A DNA stretch of 64,000 nucleotides from Bacteroidales bacterium UBA7569 (GTDB lineage Bacteria > Bacteroidota > Bacteroidia > Bacteroidales > Paludibacteraceae), in NCBI GenBank assembly GCA_002477945.1, contig DLLF01000026.1:12781-76780 (forward strand), given 5' to 3'. Each line of letters starts with the position of its first letter. The stretch's first letter is position 1. The notes under the pieces are model-generated. The model had not been told where the DNA came from, did not search any database, and was given only the letters and a program-made list of their open reading frames with translations. Positions 53,440-62,663 of this stretch are shown one piece after another. The position numbers and the translations under genes were made by a program.

Positions 53440-55239
53440 ATGATACTCGAAAAAATCAACGGTCCTCAGGACATCAAGCAACTCAACAGTAAGGAGTTGC
53501 ACATACTGGCAGACGAGACACGGCACTATCTGCTGCAGAAAGTGAGCGAACACGGCGGACATATCGGTCCCAACCTCGGTATGGTGGAGGCGACGGTGGC
53601 ACTGCACTACGTATTCAACTCACCCGAAGACAAGATTGTTTTCGACGTGTCGCACCAGAGTTATACGCACAAGATACTCACGGGGCGCAAAGAGGCGTTT
53701 ATGGATGCACGGCACTACGACGACGTGTCGGGTTACAGCGAACCCTCCGAGAGCCCGCACGACCACTTTGTGATAGGACACACCTCCACCGGCGTCAGTC
53801 TGGCTTGCGGACTGGTGAAAGCCCGCGATTTGCAGGGCGGCAAGGAGAATGTGATTGCCATCATCGGCGACGGTTCACTGAGCGGCGGCGAAGCATTGGA
53901 GGGCTTGGACGTGGCAGGGTCGGAACTCGGCACCAACTTTATCATCATCGTCAACGACAACCAGATGTCGATTGCCGAGAACCACGGCGGGCTATACAAG
54001 AACCTGCAGTTGCTGCGTGAGACAAAGGGCGAAGCACAATGCAACCTCTTCCGCGCAATGGGGCTGGACTATATGTATGTGGACGAGGGCAACAACATAG
54101 ACGCACTCATCAAGGCATTCCAACAGGTGAAGGACATCGACCACCCCATTGTGGTACATATCAATACGTTGAAGGGCAAAGGCTATCCGTTTGCCGAACA
54201 GAACAAAGAACGTTGGCATTGGGGTATGCCATTCGACCTCGCAACGGGCAAACCGAAGTTCACTGCCCCCGCAGGCGAGGACTATGAGACACTCACCGCC
54301 GAACATCTGCTCTCGCTCATGCCGTCGCACCCTGAACTGTTCGCCATCACATCGGGTACGCCGGCGGTCTTCGGTTTTACAAAGTCGCGCCGTGAGCGTG
54401 CGGGCAAGCAGTTTGTGGACGTAGGTATCGCCGAGGAGACAGCGGTGGCACTGGCTTCGGGGGCTGCCAAACGCGGGGCGAAACCCGTGTGGGGCGTCTA
54501 TAGCACGTTTATCCAGCGCACCTATGACCAGTTGCAACAAGACCTCTGCATCAATGACAACCCCGCACTCATACTCGTTTTCGGCGGCGGTATCGAGGGT
54601 ATGAACGACGTCACGCACACCTGCTTCTACGATATCCCGCTGCTGATGAATATCCCGAACCTCATCTATCTGGCACCGACCTGCAAAGAGGAGTACCTCG
54701 CTATGATGGACTGGGCAATCGCCTACCGCGAGCACCCCGTGACTATCCGCGTGCCGCTCACAATGCGTAATGCGCAGTGCGTAATGCACAATGAGATTGA
54801 TTGGTCGAAGCCCGCCTACGAAGTGGCGCACAAGGGCAGCCAAGTGGCGATACTCGGATTGGGAGAATACTTTCACCTCGGCGAGGAACTGCGCAAGGCT
54901 CTACAGGAAAATGGCATCAATGCCACACTCATCAACCCGCGCCTCATCACCGCTTTGGACACCGAGACACTCGAAAGCCTGAAAGCCGACCACAAGGTGG
55001 TTATCACCCTTGAGGACGGACAGATAGACGGCGGCTGGGGCGAGAAGATTGCCCGCTACTATAGTGAGTCTGGCTCACTGACATCCCCCTCCTTGAGGGG
55101 GCTTGGGGGAGTCATGCATGTCCTCGTCCGCGGCGAGCGCAAGCAGTTTGAAGACCGCTACCACGTTTCCGACCTGCTCCTGGCCAACCGCCTGACCGTC
55201 CCGCAGATGGTGGAAGACGTGGTCGCTATACTACAATAA
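53440..55239 (+). CDS. 1-deoxy-D-xylulose-5-phosphate synthase-like transketolase family protein
   Basis: 599 aa thiamine-diphosphate enzyme. HGGHIGPNLGMVEATVAL near 39, GDGSLSGGEALEGLD near 144 to IVNDNQMS (ThDP motif), HINTLKGKGYP, VGIAEETAVALASGAA near 328 (catalytic Glu and dimer region), C-terminal transketolase fold. It matches the shorter second class of DXS-annotated proteins in Firmicutes/Bacteroidota rather than the 620-640-aa housekeeping Dxs, so the exact reaction is uncertain. Residues 441-451 and 548-558 are repeat-derived inserts. 21 bp after the CMD/cupin gene. Confidence 0.85.
   Translation: MILEKINGPQDIKQLNSKELHILADETRHYLLQKVSEHGGHIGPNLGMVEATVALHYVFNSPEDKIVFDVSHQSYTHKILTGRKEAFMDARHYDDVSGYSEPSESPHDHFVIGHTSTGVSLACGLVKARDLQGGKENVIAIIGDGSLSGGEALEGLDVAGSELGTNFIIIVNDNQMSIAENHGGLYKNLQLLRETKGEAQCNLFRAMGLDYMYVDEGNNIDALIKAFQQVKDIDHPIVVHINTLKGKGYPFAEQNKERWHWGMPFDLATGKPKFTAPAGEDYETLTAEHLLSLMPSHPELFAITSGTPAVFGFTKSRRERAGKQFVDVGIAEETAVALASGAAKRGAKPVWGVYSTFIQRTYDQLQQDLCINDNPALILVFGGGIEGMNDVTHTCFYDIPLLMNIPNLIYLAPTCKEEYLAMMDWAIAYREHPVTIRVPLTMRNAQCVMHNEIDWSKPAYEVAHKGSQVAILGLGEYFHLGEELRKALQENGINATLINPRLITALDTETLESLKADHKVVITLEDGQIDGGWGEKIARYYSESGSLTSPSLRGLGGVMHVLVRGERKQFEDRYHVSDLLLANRLTVPQMVEDVVAILQ
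54761..54795 (+). repeat. 7-bp tandem repeat read in frame inside the DXS-like gene
   Basis: ATGCGTA-ATGCGCA-GTGCGTA-ATGCACA-ATGAG (units of 7) gives the peptide TMRNAQCVMHNE. The reverse complement, as ATTACGC/ATTACAC/ATTATGC units, forms the 8-unit array at 62608-62663. Confidence 0.75.
55081..55113 (+). repeat. Palindromic repeat inside the DXS-like gene
   Basis: CCCCCTC (55085-55091), CTT loop, GAGGGGG (55095-55101), tail CTTGGGGGAGTC. Read from codon 548 it encodes TSPSLRGLGGV. It matches the intergenic copy at 34424-34455 in stem and tail. Confidence 0.8.
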
Positions 55240-55271
55240 ACACCATCCCACATTCCCCCGAGTTATTACGT

Positions 55272-57158
55272 ATGCGAATTAGAATAGTAACGTCCATTCT
55301 TCTTTCACTCAGCACAATTATTACCTTGTGTGCCGCAGATATGCCTACCACCTCGCTCTCCGATTCTATCCCCGAAGTGGTGGTTACCGGCGTGCGCAGC
55401 CAAACCGATGTGCGCCATCTCTCGCAAACCGTCTCCGTGATTGACCGCACGGCTATCGAGCAGACGCAGCAACCATCATTGTTGCCTATCCTTACCGAGC
55501 AGATGCCTGGGTTCTTCGCTACGGCACGTGGCGTGATGGGTTATGGCGTGTCGGGCGGTGCATCGGGTGCCATCTCTCTGCGCGGACTGAGTGGCAGCAC
55601 CGGACAAATGATGGTGCTTATTGACGGGCACCCGCAGTATATGGGTTTGATGGGGCATCCCATTGCCGACTCCTACCAATCGCTGATGGCGGAACGTGTG
55701 GAAGTGCTGCGCGGACCTGCGTCCGTGTTGTATGGCTCCAATGCTATGGGCGGTGTCGTCAATATCGTTACCCGCCGACCGCAAGAGGGCGTGCAGACAC
55801 TGGTACATACCGGCTATGGTGCCTACAATACGGTGGAGACTGAGGTAAACAACCGCCTGTATATGAAAGGAATAACATCAATTGTCAGTGCCTCGTACAA
55901 CCGCACCGACGGGCACCGCGAGAATATGCAGTTTGAGCAGTATGGCGGTTATGCCAAACTCGGTTACGACATCTCCCCGCAGTGGAATATCCATGCCGAT
56001 GTCAATGTTACGCATTTCAATGCTTCGCAACCGGGAACAGTGGCGCAACCTTTGGAGGACGCCGACCAGCATATCACACGCGGCATGACCTCTCTGTCGG
56101 TGAGCAATACCTACAACCGTACATCGGGCAGCATCAGCGGTTTCTATAATTTCGGGCACCACTACATCAACGACGGTTATGCCGCAGGGGCTGCACCGAA
56201 AGCCTATCGCTTTGATTCGCACGATTATATGGCGGGCGTTTCTGCCTATCAGAGTGTCCGGATGTTCCGTGGAAACCGACTGACTGTCGGGGTGGATTAT
56301 TTCACTTTCGGTGGTCGTGCACGCAATATCTATATTGAGGGCGACCGCAACGGACAAGCCGACACACTCATCAACCGAACCGTACATGAGGTGGCTGGTT
56401 ACCTCGATTTCCGTCAGCATATCACTTCGTGGGTAACGCTCAATGCGGGGGTGCGTGTGGATTATCATACGCTTACCGGATTGGCTTGGGTGCCGCAGGC
56501 AGGCGTGGCGGTACATCTGCCATACTCTATCGAACTCAAACTCTCTGCCAACAAGGGCTATCGCAACCCGACGCTCAAAGAGATGTATCTCTTTCCGCCG
56601 CAGAACCCAGACTTGCGCCCCGAGAGTCTGTGGAGTTACGAACTCTCGCTTTCCGAGCGGCTACTTGACGGGCGACTGACCTACTCCCTCAATGCGTTTT
56701 ATATTGACGGCAAAAACATCATTCTCACGCTGCCCAATCCCAATGGCGCGGGTATGCTCAATCAGAACTCGGGCAAGATAGACAATGCGGGTGCCGAAGC
56801 ACAGGTGGCGTGGCGTATCAATGAGACGTGGTCGGTGAATGCCAACTATAGTTACCTTTATATGAAAGTACCGGTTGTGGCTGCCCCTGAACACAAACTC
56901 TATGTCGGTGCGCTCTACCGCGACAAGCGTTGGTCGGTATCTACGGGGGTGCAGTATATCAATGGTTTATATACGTCTGTTTCGCCCGTACAGAAGCAGA
57001 ATTTTGTACTTTGGAACCTCCGCGGACAGGTGCATGTCTGCAAGTACGTGAGCCTTTGGGTGCGCGGAGAGAACCTCCTTGCCCAACGCTACGAAATCAA
57101 TGCGGGCTATCCCATGCCCCTTGCCACCGCCATCGGCGGCATAGACGTACACTTCTGA
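55272..57158 (+). CDS. TonB-dependent outer-membrane receptor
   Basis: 628 aa. Signal peptide (RIRIVTSILLSLSTIITL), then IPEVVVTGVRSQ (TonB-box-like), plug domain (about 50-160: VSVIDRTAIEQTQQPSLL, RVEVLRGPASVLYGSNAMGGVVNIV), 22-strand barrel with C-terminal GGIDVHF. No SusD partner or carboxypeptidase-like N-domain. Size and lack of the domain fit siderophore, vitamin or metal-complex uptake. It directly precedes the DUF362/Fe-S operon (36-bp gap), so it may import that system's substrate or cofactor. Confidence 0.92.
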   Translation: MRIRIVTSILLSLSTIITLCAADMPTTSLSDSIPEVVVTGVRSQTDVRHLSQTVSVIDRTAIEQTQQPSLLPILTEQMPGFFATARGVMGYGVSGGASGAISLRGLSGSTGQMMVLIDGHPQYMGLMGHPIADSYQSLMAERVEVLRGPASVLYGSNAMGGVVNIVTRRPQEGVQTLVHTGYGAYNTVETEVNNRLYMKGITSIVSASYNRTDGHRENMQFEQYGGYAKLGYDISPQWNIHADVNVTHFNASQPGTVAQPLEDADQHITRGMTSLSVSNTYNRTSGSISGFYNFGHHYINDGYAAGAAPKAYRFDSHDYMAGVSAYQSVRMFRGNRLTVGVDYFTFGGRARNIYIEGDRNGQADTLINRTVHEVAGYLDFRQHITSWVTLNAGVRVDYHTLTGLAWVPQAGVAVHLPYSIELKLSANKGYRNPTLKEMYLFPPQNPDLRPESLWSYELSLSERLLDGRLTYSLNAFYIDGKNIILTLPNPNGAGMLNQNSGKIDNAGAEAQVAWRINETWSVNANYSYLYMKVPVVAAPEHKLYVGALYRDKRWSVSTGVQYINGLYTSVSPVQKQNFVLWNLRGQVHVCKYVSLWVRGENLLAQRYEINAGYPMPLATAIGGIDVHF

Positions 57159-57194
57159 AAGTAATATAACAACCTCATTATATAATTATTTTGT

Positions 57195-58613
57195 ATGAAA
57201 CGAGTATTTCTTTTCCTTTTGGCGGCAGCGACGATGAGCGCGTGCCACAGCAACCGGACACAGACACAGACCTTTGCACCTGTGCAGGACACGGCAACCG
57301 TCTATATGACGCAGGAGATTTCGCAAGAGTCGCTTGTGCGTATATTCCAAGCCCTCGGCGTGGAGCCACAAGGCAAAGTGGCTGTGAAAGTGTCCACGGG
57401 CGAACCGGGCGGGCATAACTACCTCAACCCGCAGTTGGTCAAGCCGTTGGTGGACAGGGTGCAAGGCACGATTGTGGAGTGCAACACCGCTTATCCGGGC
57501 AAACGCTATACCGTGGAAGACCACAAGCAGGTTTTTATAGACCACGGCTGGACGGCTATTGCACCTTGCGACCTGATGGACGAGTTCGGCGAGGTGCGTA
57601 TCCCCGTGCGCGACACGCTCCATATTCATTATGACCTGGTGGGCGAACACCTGACGCACTATGATTTTCTGGTCAATCTGGCACACTTCAAAGGGCATGC
57701 GATGGGCGGTTTCGGCGGTGTGCTGAAGAACCAGAGTATCGGTATCGCTTCGCGCAACGGCAAGGCATATATTCATACGGCAGGCAAGATCGAAGACCCC
57801 GAGCAGTTGTGGAGCAATATCCCTGAACAAGACCTCTTCCACGAGTCGATGGCTGCGGCTGCCGACGGCGTACATCAGTATTTCAACGTAACCAAGAATA
57901 AGGAACTCGGTACGGACTGCGTTCGCACGGTGTATATCAACATAATGAACAACCTCTCTGTGGATTGCGACTGCGACAGCCACCCCGCTGCCCCCGAGAT
58001 GAAGAACATCGGTATCCTTGCTTCGCTTGACCCCGTGGCACTCGACCAAGCGTGTGTGGATCTGGTATTCAACTATCCGTCCACCGAAGACGACAACGCT
58101 GCGGCACTCATCGAGCGTATCAACTCGCGCCACGGTATCCGTACTATCGAGCGTGCGGCGGAGATTGGTCTCGGCACACGCAACTACCGCATTGTCAGCA
58201 TCGACGGCGAAGATATGCTCAACTACCTGAAAGAGAACCAACTGTCGCTGGTAGTGCGCAACCACGGCGAACAGACCACCTATACCCAACATGGGGTGCG
58301 CGACCTGTACGACTTGCAAGGTTCGCCTGTGCTACAGGGTGCAGCCGTGGCGGACAAGATTATCGGCAAAGGTGCTGCGGCACTGATGATTGCAGGCGGG
58401 GTGAAAAATGTTACCACCAAGGCGATTTCGCAGGAGGCGATTGATATGCTCCGCGCCGCGGGTATCGATGTGCAGTATCACGAGGTGCTCGATTATATCC
58501 CCAACCACGACCATACGGGCGAATGTCCCATCGAGCAGCGTCTGCATGGCATTACTGATCCTGCAGAGTGCCTGCCTATTGTGAATGCCTTTGTGGAATC
58601 AATGAACAAGTAA
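57195..58613 (+). CDS. DUF362 domain-containing lipoprotein
   Basis: 472 aa. Lipoprotein signal MKRVFLFLLAAATMSAC (lipobox MSAC). DUF362 body: VAVKVSTGEPGGHNYLNPQ near 67, HFKGHAMGGFGGVLKNQSIG near 160, then GILASLDPVALDQACVDLV. A C-terminal part (from about 375) reads LQGAAVADKIIGKGAAALM and NHDHTGECPIEQRL, a short domain seen fused to such proteins. DUF362 proteins are often near Fe-S enzymes; reaction unknown. Its stop is 2 bp before the polyferredoxin gene. Confidence 0.88.
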   Translation: MKRVFLFLLAAATMSACHSNRTQTQTFAPVQDTATVYMTQEISQESLVRIFQALGVEPQGKVAVKVSTGEPGGHNYLNPQLVKPLVDRVQGTIVECNTAYPGKRYTVEDHKQVFIDHGWTAIAPCDLMDEFGEVRIPVRDTLHIHYDLVGEHLTHYDFLVNLAHFKGHAMGGFGGVLKNQSIGIASRNGKAYIHTAGKIEDPEQLWSNIPEQDLFHESMAAAADGVHQYFNVTKNKELGTDCVRTVYINIMNNLSVDCDCDSHPAAPEMKNIGILASLDPVALDQACVDLVFNYPSTEDDNAAALIERINSRHGIRTIERAAEIGLGTRNYRIVSIDGEDMLNYLKENQLSLVVRNHGEQTTYTQHGVRDLYDLQGSPVLQGAAVADKIIGKGAAALMIAGGVKNVTTKAISQEAIDMLRAAGIDVQYHEVLDYIPNHDHTGECPIEQRLHGITDPAECLPIVNAFVESMNK

Positions 58614-58617
58614 GACA

Positions 58618-60108
58618 ATGCTCCGCAAGATTCGTATTGCCCTTGCCACCATCGTCTTTGTGCTGCTGACGGCTCTGTTTCTGGACTATACCGGTACGTT
58701 GCACCGCTGGTTCGGCTGGCTCGCCAAGATACAGTTCCTGCCCGCCCTGCTCTCGCTCAATGTGGGGGTGGTGCTGGCGTTGGTGCTGCTGACGCTGGTC
58801 TTCGGGCGTGTCTATTGTTCGGTCATCTGTCCGCTCGGTATCTTCCAGGACATCATCTCGTGGTTCAGCGGGCTGCGCAAGAAAAAGAAATACCGTTTTT
58901 CCTATTCCCCCGCCAAGTCGTGGCTGCGCTATACCGTGCTGGCACTCTTCATCGTGGCGATGATAGCGGGCGTGGGCTCTTTTGTGGCATTGCTTGCGCC
59001 GTACAGTACCTACGGGCGTATGGTGCAGAACCTTCTGATGCCGCTCTACGATTTGGCAAACAACGGCATCGCTTATCTCGCCGAGCGTGTGGGCAGTTAT
59101 GCCGTCTATGACAAAGAGGTCTGGGTGCGCAGTTGGGCGACTTTCGGTGTTGCGCTGACCACTCTCGTCGTGCTGTTCTTCCTTGCATGGCGCAACGGAC
59201 GCACCTACTGCAACACCATCTGCCCCGTGGGCACGATGCTCAGTTTCTTGGCGCGTTTCTCGTGGTTCAAAGTGCATATCGATACCGACAAGTGCAACGG
59301 CTGCCACCTCTGCGAGCGCAGTTGCAAAGCCTCTTGCATCGACGCCGCTAATCATACTATCGACTATTCGCGCTGTGTCGCGTGCGGCAACTGTTTGGAC
59401 AAATGCCGCCGCAATGCACTCCGCTACACGCATACTCCTCTGCGCAAACCGGTAACCGATACGCCTAAAGAGAGTGCGGAGCAGGTCGATACTTCCCGCC
59501 GTAGTTTCTTAGTCGGTGCGGCTATCGCCACGTCCGCTGCGGCTCTGGCACAGGAGAAGAAAAAGATTGACGGCGGTCTGGCGGTTATCGAAGACAAGGT
59601 AGCCCCAAAGCGTCTCACGCCTATCACCCCGCCGGGTTCGCTCTCGGCAAAGAATATGGCAAAGCACTGCACCGCCTGCCAACTCTGCGTCTCCGCCTGT
59701 CCGAATGACGTGTTGCGCCCCTCGCAGGATATGCTTACGCTGATGCAACCCGTGATGTCCTACGAGCGCGGTTACTGCCGCCCCGAGTGCACCCGTTGCA
59801 GCGAGGTCTGCCCCGCAGGGGCTATCCGTCCCATCACCCGTGAGGACAAGTCCGCCACGCAGATAGGGTACGCCGTATGGGTGCGCAAGAACTGTGTGCC
59901 GCTTACCGACGATGTCGAGTGCGGCAACTGCGCCCGCCACTGCCCCTCGGGGGCAATCACTATGGTGCATATCGACGGCTATGCCCACGCCGTACCGTCC
60001 GTCAATACCGAGCGTTGCATCGGTTGCGGCGCCTGCGAGAACCTCTGCCCCGCACGTCCGTTCAGTGCTATCTATGTAGAGGGCAACGAAGTACACCGGA
60101 CCATTTAG
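58618..60108 (+). CDS. Polyferredoxin: NapH-NapG-like fusion with an internal Tat signal
   Basis: 496 aa. Residues 1-270 look like NapH: four membrane helices, CSVICPLG near 68, CNTICPVG near 198, then a 2x[4Fe-4S] ferredoxin unit (DKCNGCHLCERSC, SRCVACGNCLDKC). After a short linker, DTSRRSFLVG (RR at 294-295) followed by a hydrophobic Ala-rich stretch is a Tat-type signal inside the chain. A NapG-like Fe-S domain follows (HCTACQLCVSAC, RPECTRCSEVC, CGNCARHC, RCIGCGACENLC). The likely job is quinol oxidation and passing electrons to a periplasmic acceptor. Confidence 0.9.
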   Translation: MLRKIRIALATIVFVLLTALFLDYTGTLHRWFGWLAKIQFLPALLSLNVGVVLALVLLTLVFGRVYCSVICPLGIFQDIISWFSGLRKKKKYRFSYSPAKSWLRYTVLALFIVAMIAGVGSFVALLAPYSTYGRMVQNLLMPLYDLANNGIAYLAERVGSYAVYDKEVWVRSWATFGVALTTLVVLFFLAWRNGRTYCNTICPVGTMLSFLARFSWFKVHIDTDKCNGCHLCERSCKASCIDAANHTIDYSRCVACGNCLDKCRRNALRYTHTPLRKPVTDTPKESAEQVDTSRRSFLVGAAIATSAAALAQEKKKIDGGLAVIEDKVAPKRLTPITPPGSLSAKNMAKHCTACQLCVSACPNDVLRPSQDMLTLMQPVMSYERGYCRPECTRCSEVCPAGAIRPITREDKSATQIGYAVWVRKNCVPLTDDVECGNCARHCPSGAITMVHIDGYAHAVPSVNTERCIGCGACENLCPARPFSAIYVEGNEVHRTI

Positions 60109-60118
60109 CAGCAAGACT

Positions 60119-61516
60119 ATGAACAGACGAGATTTTCTCAAGACTATAGGCGGAGGCGCAGTCGCTTCGTCCGCCTTGCTCACTGCCTGCACCGGTCGCA
60201 ATACTGACGGGCAGACACCCGCAGAGAGCCGCGAACCCGACGGCAGCCTGATGACCTACCGCACCAATCCCAACACGGGCGACCGTGTCTCGCTCCTCGG
60301 CTACGGTATGATGCGCCTCCCCGTAGAGGGCGGGGCGAGCGGGCGGGACAACAGCGATGCGCCCATCGACCAGGAGATGGTCAACCGTCAGGTGGACTAT
60401 GCCTTGGCGCACGGCGTGAACTATTTCGATACATCGCCCGCCTATTGTCAGGGGCGTTCCGAGCGTGCCACGGGTATCGCCCTCAGCCGCCACCCGCGGT
60501 CGTCTTATTTTATTGCCACCAAACTCTCCAACTTCAGCCCTACCACATGGAGCCGCCGCGCCTCGCAGGAGATGTTCGAGAACTCGCTCCGCGAACTCCG
60601 GACCGACTATGTGGACTATCTCCTGCTCCATGGTATCGGCATCGGGCAGAAGCCGATGGACGAGTTCTACCAACGCTATATCAACAATGGCATCCTCGAT
60701 TGGCTCGTGGAGCAGAAGCGCAAAGGGCGTATCCGCAACCTCGGTTTCTCCTACCATGGCGACATCCGCGTCTTCGACCTTGCCTTGCGCTGGCACGACG
60801 AGGGCAAGTACCATTGGGACTTCGTGCAAATCGAACTCAACTACCTCGACTGGCACTACGCCAACGAAATCAACCCGCGCAACACCGATGCCGAGTATCT
60901 CTATGGCGAACTGCACAAACGCGGTATCCCTGCGGTTATTATGGAGCCGCTCCTCGGCGGACGGCTGGCGCGTGTGCCCGACTATATAGTCGCCAAGATG
61001 AAGAGCCGCGAACCCGAGCAGTCGGTGGCTTCGTGGGCGTTCCGTTTTGCCGGTACGCCCGAGGGCGTGCTGGCTGTTCTGAGCGGAATGACCTATATGG
61101 AGCATCTCCGCGAGAACCTCCACACCTATTCTCCCCTGCGTCCCGTCACGCCCGACGAAGACGCCTTCCTGATGCAGATCGCCGACGACATCTACAACCT
61201 CAAGACCATACCCTGCAACGAGTGCAATTACTGTATGCCCTGCCCGTATGGTATCAATATCCCCGCCGTCTTCTCGCACTACAACCGCTGTATCAACGAG
61301 GGCAACCTTCCGCAGCGGTCGCAAGACCCCGAGTACCGTCGTGCCCGCCGTGCTTTCCTTGTGGGCTACGACCGCTCCGTACCCAAGTTGCGCCAGGCAA
61401 ACCATTGTATCGGTTGCCGCCAATGTGTGGAGCATTGCCCGCAGAACATCCAAATCCCCGACGAGATGCACCGCATCGACCGCTACGTCGAGCAACTCAA
61501 ACAAGACACACTGTAG
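60119..61516 (+). CDS. Tat-exported aldo/keto reductase with C-terminal 2x[4Fe-4S] domain
   Basis: 465 aa. Signal [19 protein letters not shown] has the Tat twin-arginine motif and ends in a lipobox (LLTAC), so it is probably a Tat lipoprotein. AKR barrel (about 75-350): [23 protein letters not shown] (Tyr/Asp site), FIATKL (Lys). The C-terminal Fe-S domain has [14 protein letters not shown] and [15 protein letters not shown]. Fe-S clusters on an exported AKR would let it accept electrons from the preceding polyferredoxin instead of NADPH (inference). 10 bp after it. Confidence 0.9.
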   Translation: MNRRDFLKTIGGGAVASSALLTACTGRNTDGQTPAESREPDGSLMTYRTNPNTGDRVSLLGYGMMRLPVEGGASGRDNSDAPIDQEMVNRQVDYALAHGVNYFDTSPAYCQGRSERATGIALSRHPRSSYFIATKLSNFSPTTWSRRASQEMFENSLRELRTDYVDYLLLHGIGIGQKPMDEFYQRYINNGILDWLVEQKRKGRIRNLGFSYHGDIRVFDLALRWHDEGKYHWDFVQIELNYLDWHYANEINPRNTDAEYLYGELHKRGIPAVIMEPLLGGRLARVPDYIVAKMKSREPEQSVASWAFRFAGTPEGVLAVLSGMTYMEHLRENLHTYSPLRPVTPDEDAFLMQIADDIYNLKTIPCNECNYCMPCPYGINIPAVFSHYNRCINEGNLPQRSQDPEYRRARRAFLVGYDRSVPKLRQANHCIGCRQCVEHCPQNIQIPDEMHRIDRYVEQLKQDTL

Positions 61517-61553
61517 CAACTATCGATTTTTTAACCATCAACTCATTAACAAT

Positions 61554-61784
61554 ATGTTTGGAATAGGATTACCCGAAATCATTTTTATCGCACTCATTGT
61601 GCTGCTGTTCTTCGGCGGCAAGAAGATACCCGAACTGATGCGCGGTTTGGGCAAAGGCGTGCGCAGTTTCAAAGACGGAATGAACGACATTAAGGACGAG
61701 GTGGAGAAAGCCGACCCGACTAAGAGCGACGCCAAGACGGAAAGCCCCAAACAGGAGGACAAGGAAACCGCCAAGCAAGACTAA
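61554..61784 (+). CDS. tatA: Sec-independent translocase subunit TatA/TatE
   Basis: 76 aa from ATG 61554; single N-terminal helix ([20 protein letters not shown]) and amphipathic helix ([20 protein letters not shown]) with FGGKKIPEL, the TatA signature, then an acidic/Lys tail. Oligomerises to form the Tat pore. 37 bp after its probable substrate gene and 11 bp before tatC. Confidence 0.93.
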   Translation: MFGIGLPEIIFIALIVLLFFGGKKIPELMRGLGKGVRSFKDGMNDIKDEVEKADPTKSDAKTESPKQEDKETAKQD

Positions 61785-61795
61785 CCCCGCCCGAT

Positions 61796-62575
61796 ATGGA
61801 GCAACAGATGTCGTTTTGGGAACATCTCGACGTGCTGCGCGGCGTGCTTGTCCGCATAGCCGTTGTGGTGTTGGTGTGCGCGTTGGTGGCGTTTTGCTTC
61901 AAGGACGGTCTGTTTGCGCTGCTGCTTGCGCCTAACAGTCCCGACTTTTTTCTCTATCGTCTGCTGGCACGCATTATGCCCGATATGGCGTTTCCAGCGG
62001 CAGCCATTGAGATAATCAACACGGGGCTGGCAGACCAGTTCACCATCCATATCAAGACGGCCTGCTATGTAGGACTGCTGTGCGCCTCGCCGTATATCCT
62101 GTATGCCCTGCTGCGGTTTGTCGCTCCCGCGCTGTACACCCGCGAGAAACACTACGTCTATCGTCTGGTGGGATGGGGGTATCTGCTTTTTATGGCGGGC
62201 GTGGCGTTGTCCTACTGCGTTATTTTCCCCTTCGCTTTCCGCTTCCTGGGTACGTATCAGGTCAGCGGAGAGGTGGCGAACAAGATTACGTTGCAGTCGT
62301 ATATGTCCACTTTCTGGACGCTGGCACTGCTGATGGGGCTGCTGTTCGAGGTGCCGATAGTCTGTTGGACGCTCGGACGTATGGGACTGCTGACTGCCCC
62401 GCTGATGCACCGGTACCGCCGCCACGTGATAGTGGTGATACTCATTCTTGCCGCCGTCATCACCCCCACCACAGACGTGTTTACGCTGTTGCTCGTCTCC
62501 TTACCGATATACCTGCTCTACGAAATCAGCATCCTCCTCGTCCCCAAAGGCGAAACAAGAGAGGCAAACACATAA
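61796..62575 (+). CDS. tatC: Sec-independent translocase subunit TatC
   Basis: 259 aa, six membrane helices. Opening MSFWEHLDVLRGVLVRI holds the conserved cytoplasmic Tat-signal recognition site (F-x-E-H-L). LYTREKHYVY, PFAFRF and ITPTTDVFTLLLVSLPIYLLYEISI are further signatures. No tatB is present, consistent with a minimal TatAC system. The pair is encoded with two proteins carrying Tat signals, which suggests a dedicated export unit. Confidence 0.95.
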   Translation: MEQQMSFWEHLDVLRGVLVRIAVVVLVCALVAFCFKDGLFALLLAPNSPDFFLYRLLARIMPDMAFPAAAIEIINTGLADQFTIHIKTACYVGLLCASPYILYALLRFVAPALYTREKHYVYRLVGWGYLLFMAGVALSYCVIFPFAFRFLGTYQVSGEVANKITLQSYMSTFWTLALLMGLLFEVPIVCWTLGRMGLLTAPLMHRYRRHVIVVILILAAVITPTTDVFTLLLVSLPIYLLYEISILLVPKGETREANT

Positions 62576-62607
62576 AGCCATGAATTAGCCCTTAATTCGT
62601 AGCCCCC

Positions 62608-62663
62608 ATTACGCATTACACATTACACATTATACATTATGCATTATGCATTGTGCATTGTCT
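62608..62663 (+). repeat. 7-bp tandem repeat, eight units
   Basis: ATTACGC, ATTACAC, ATTACAC, ATTATAC, ATTATGC, ATTATGC, ATTGTGC, ATTGTCT in register, between the convergent tatC and HNH nuclease genes. The last unit touches the HNH stop codon. The complement of the same unit occurs in frame in the DXS-like gene (54761-54795). Confidence 0.85.

Noticed and set aside
57186..61519. Long open frames antisense to the DUF362 and aldo/keto reductase genes
   Set aside because: High GC removes stop codons in antisense frames; the sense proteins have clear motifs and tight operon spacing.
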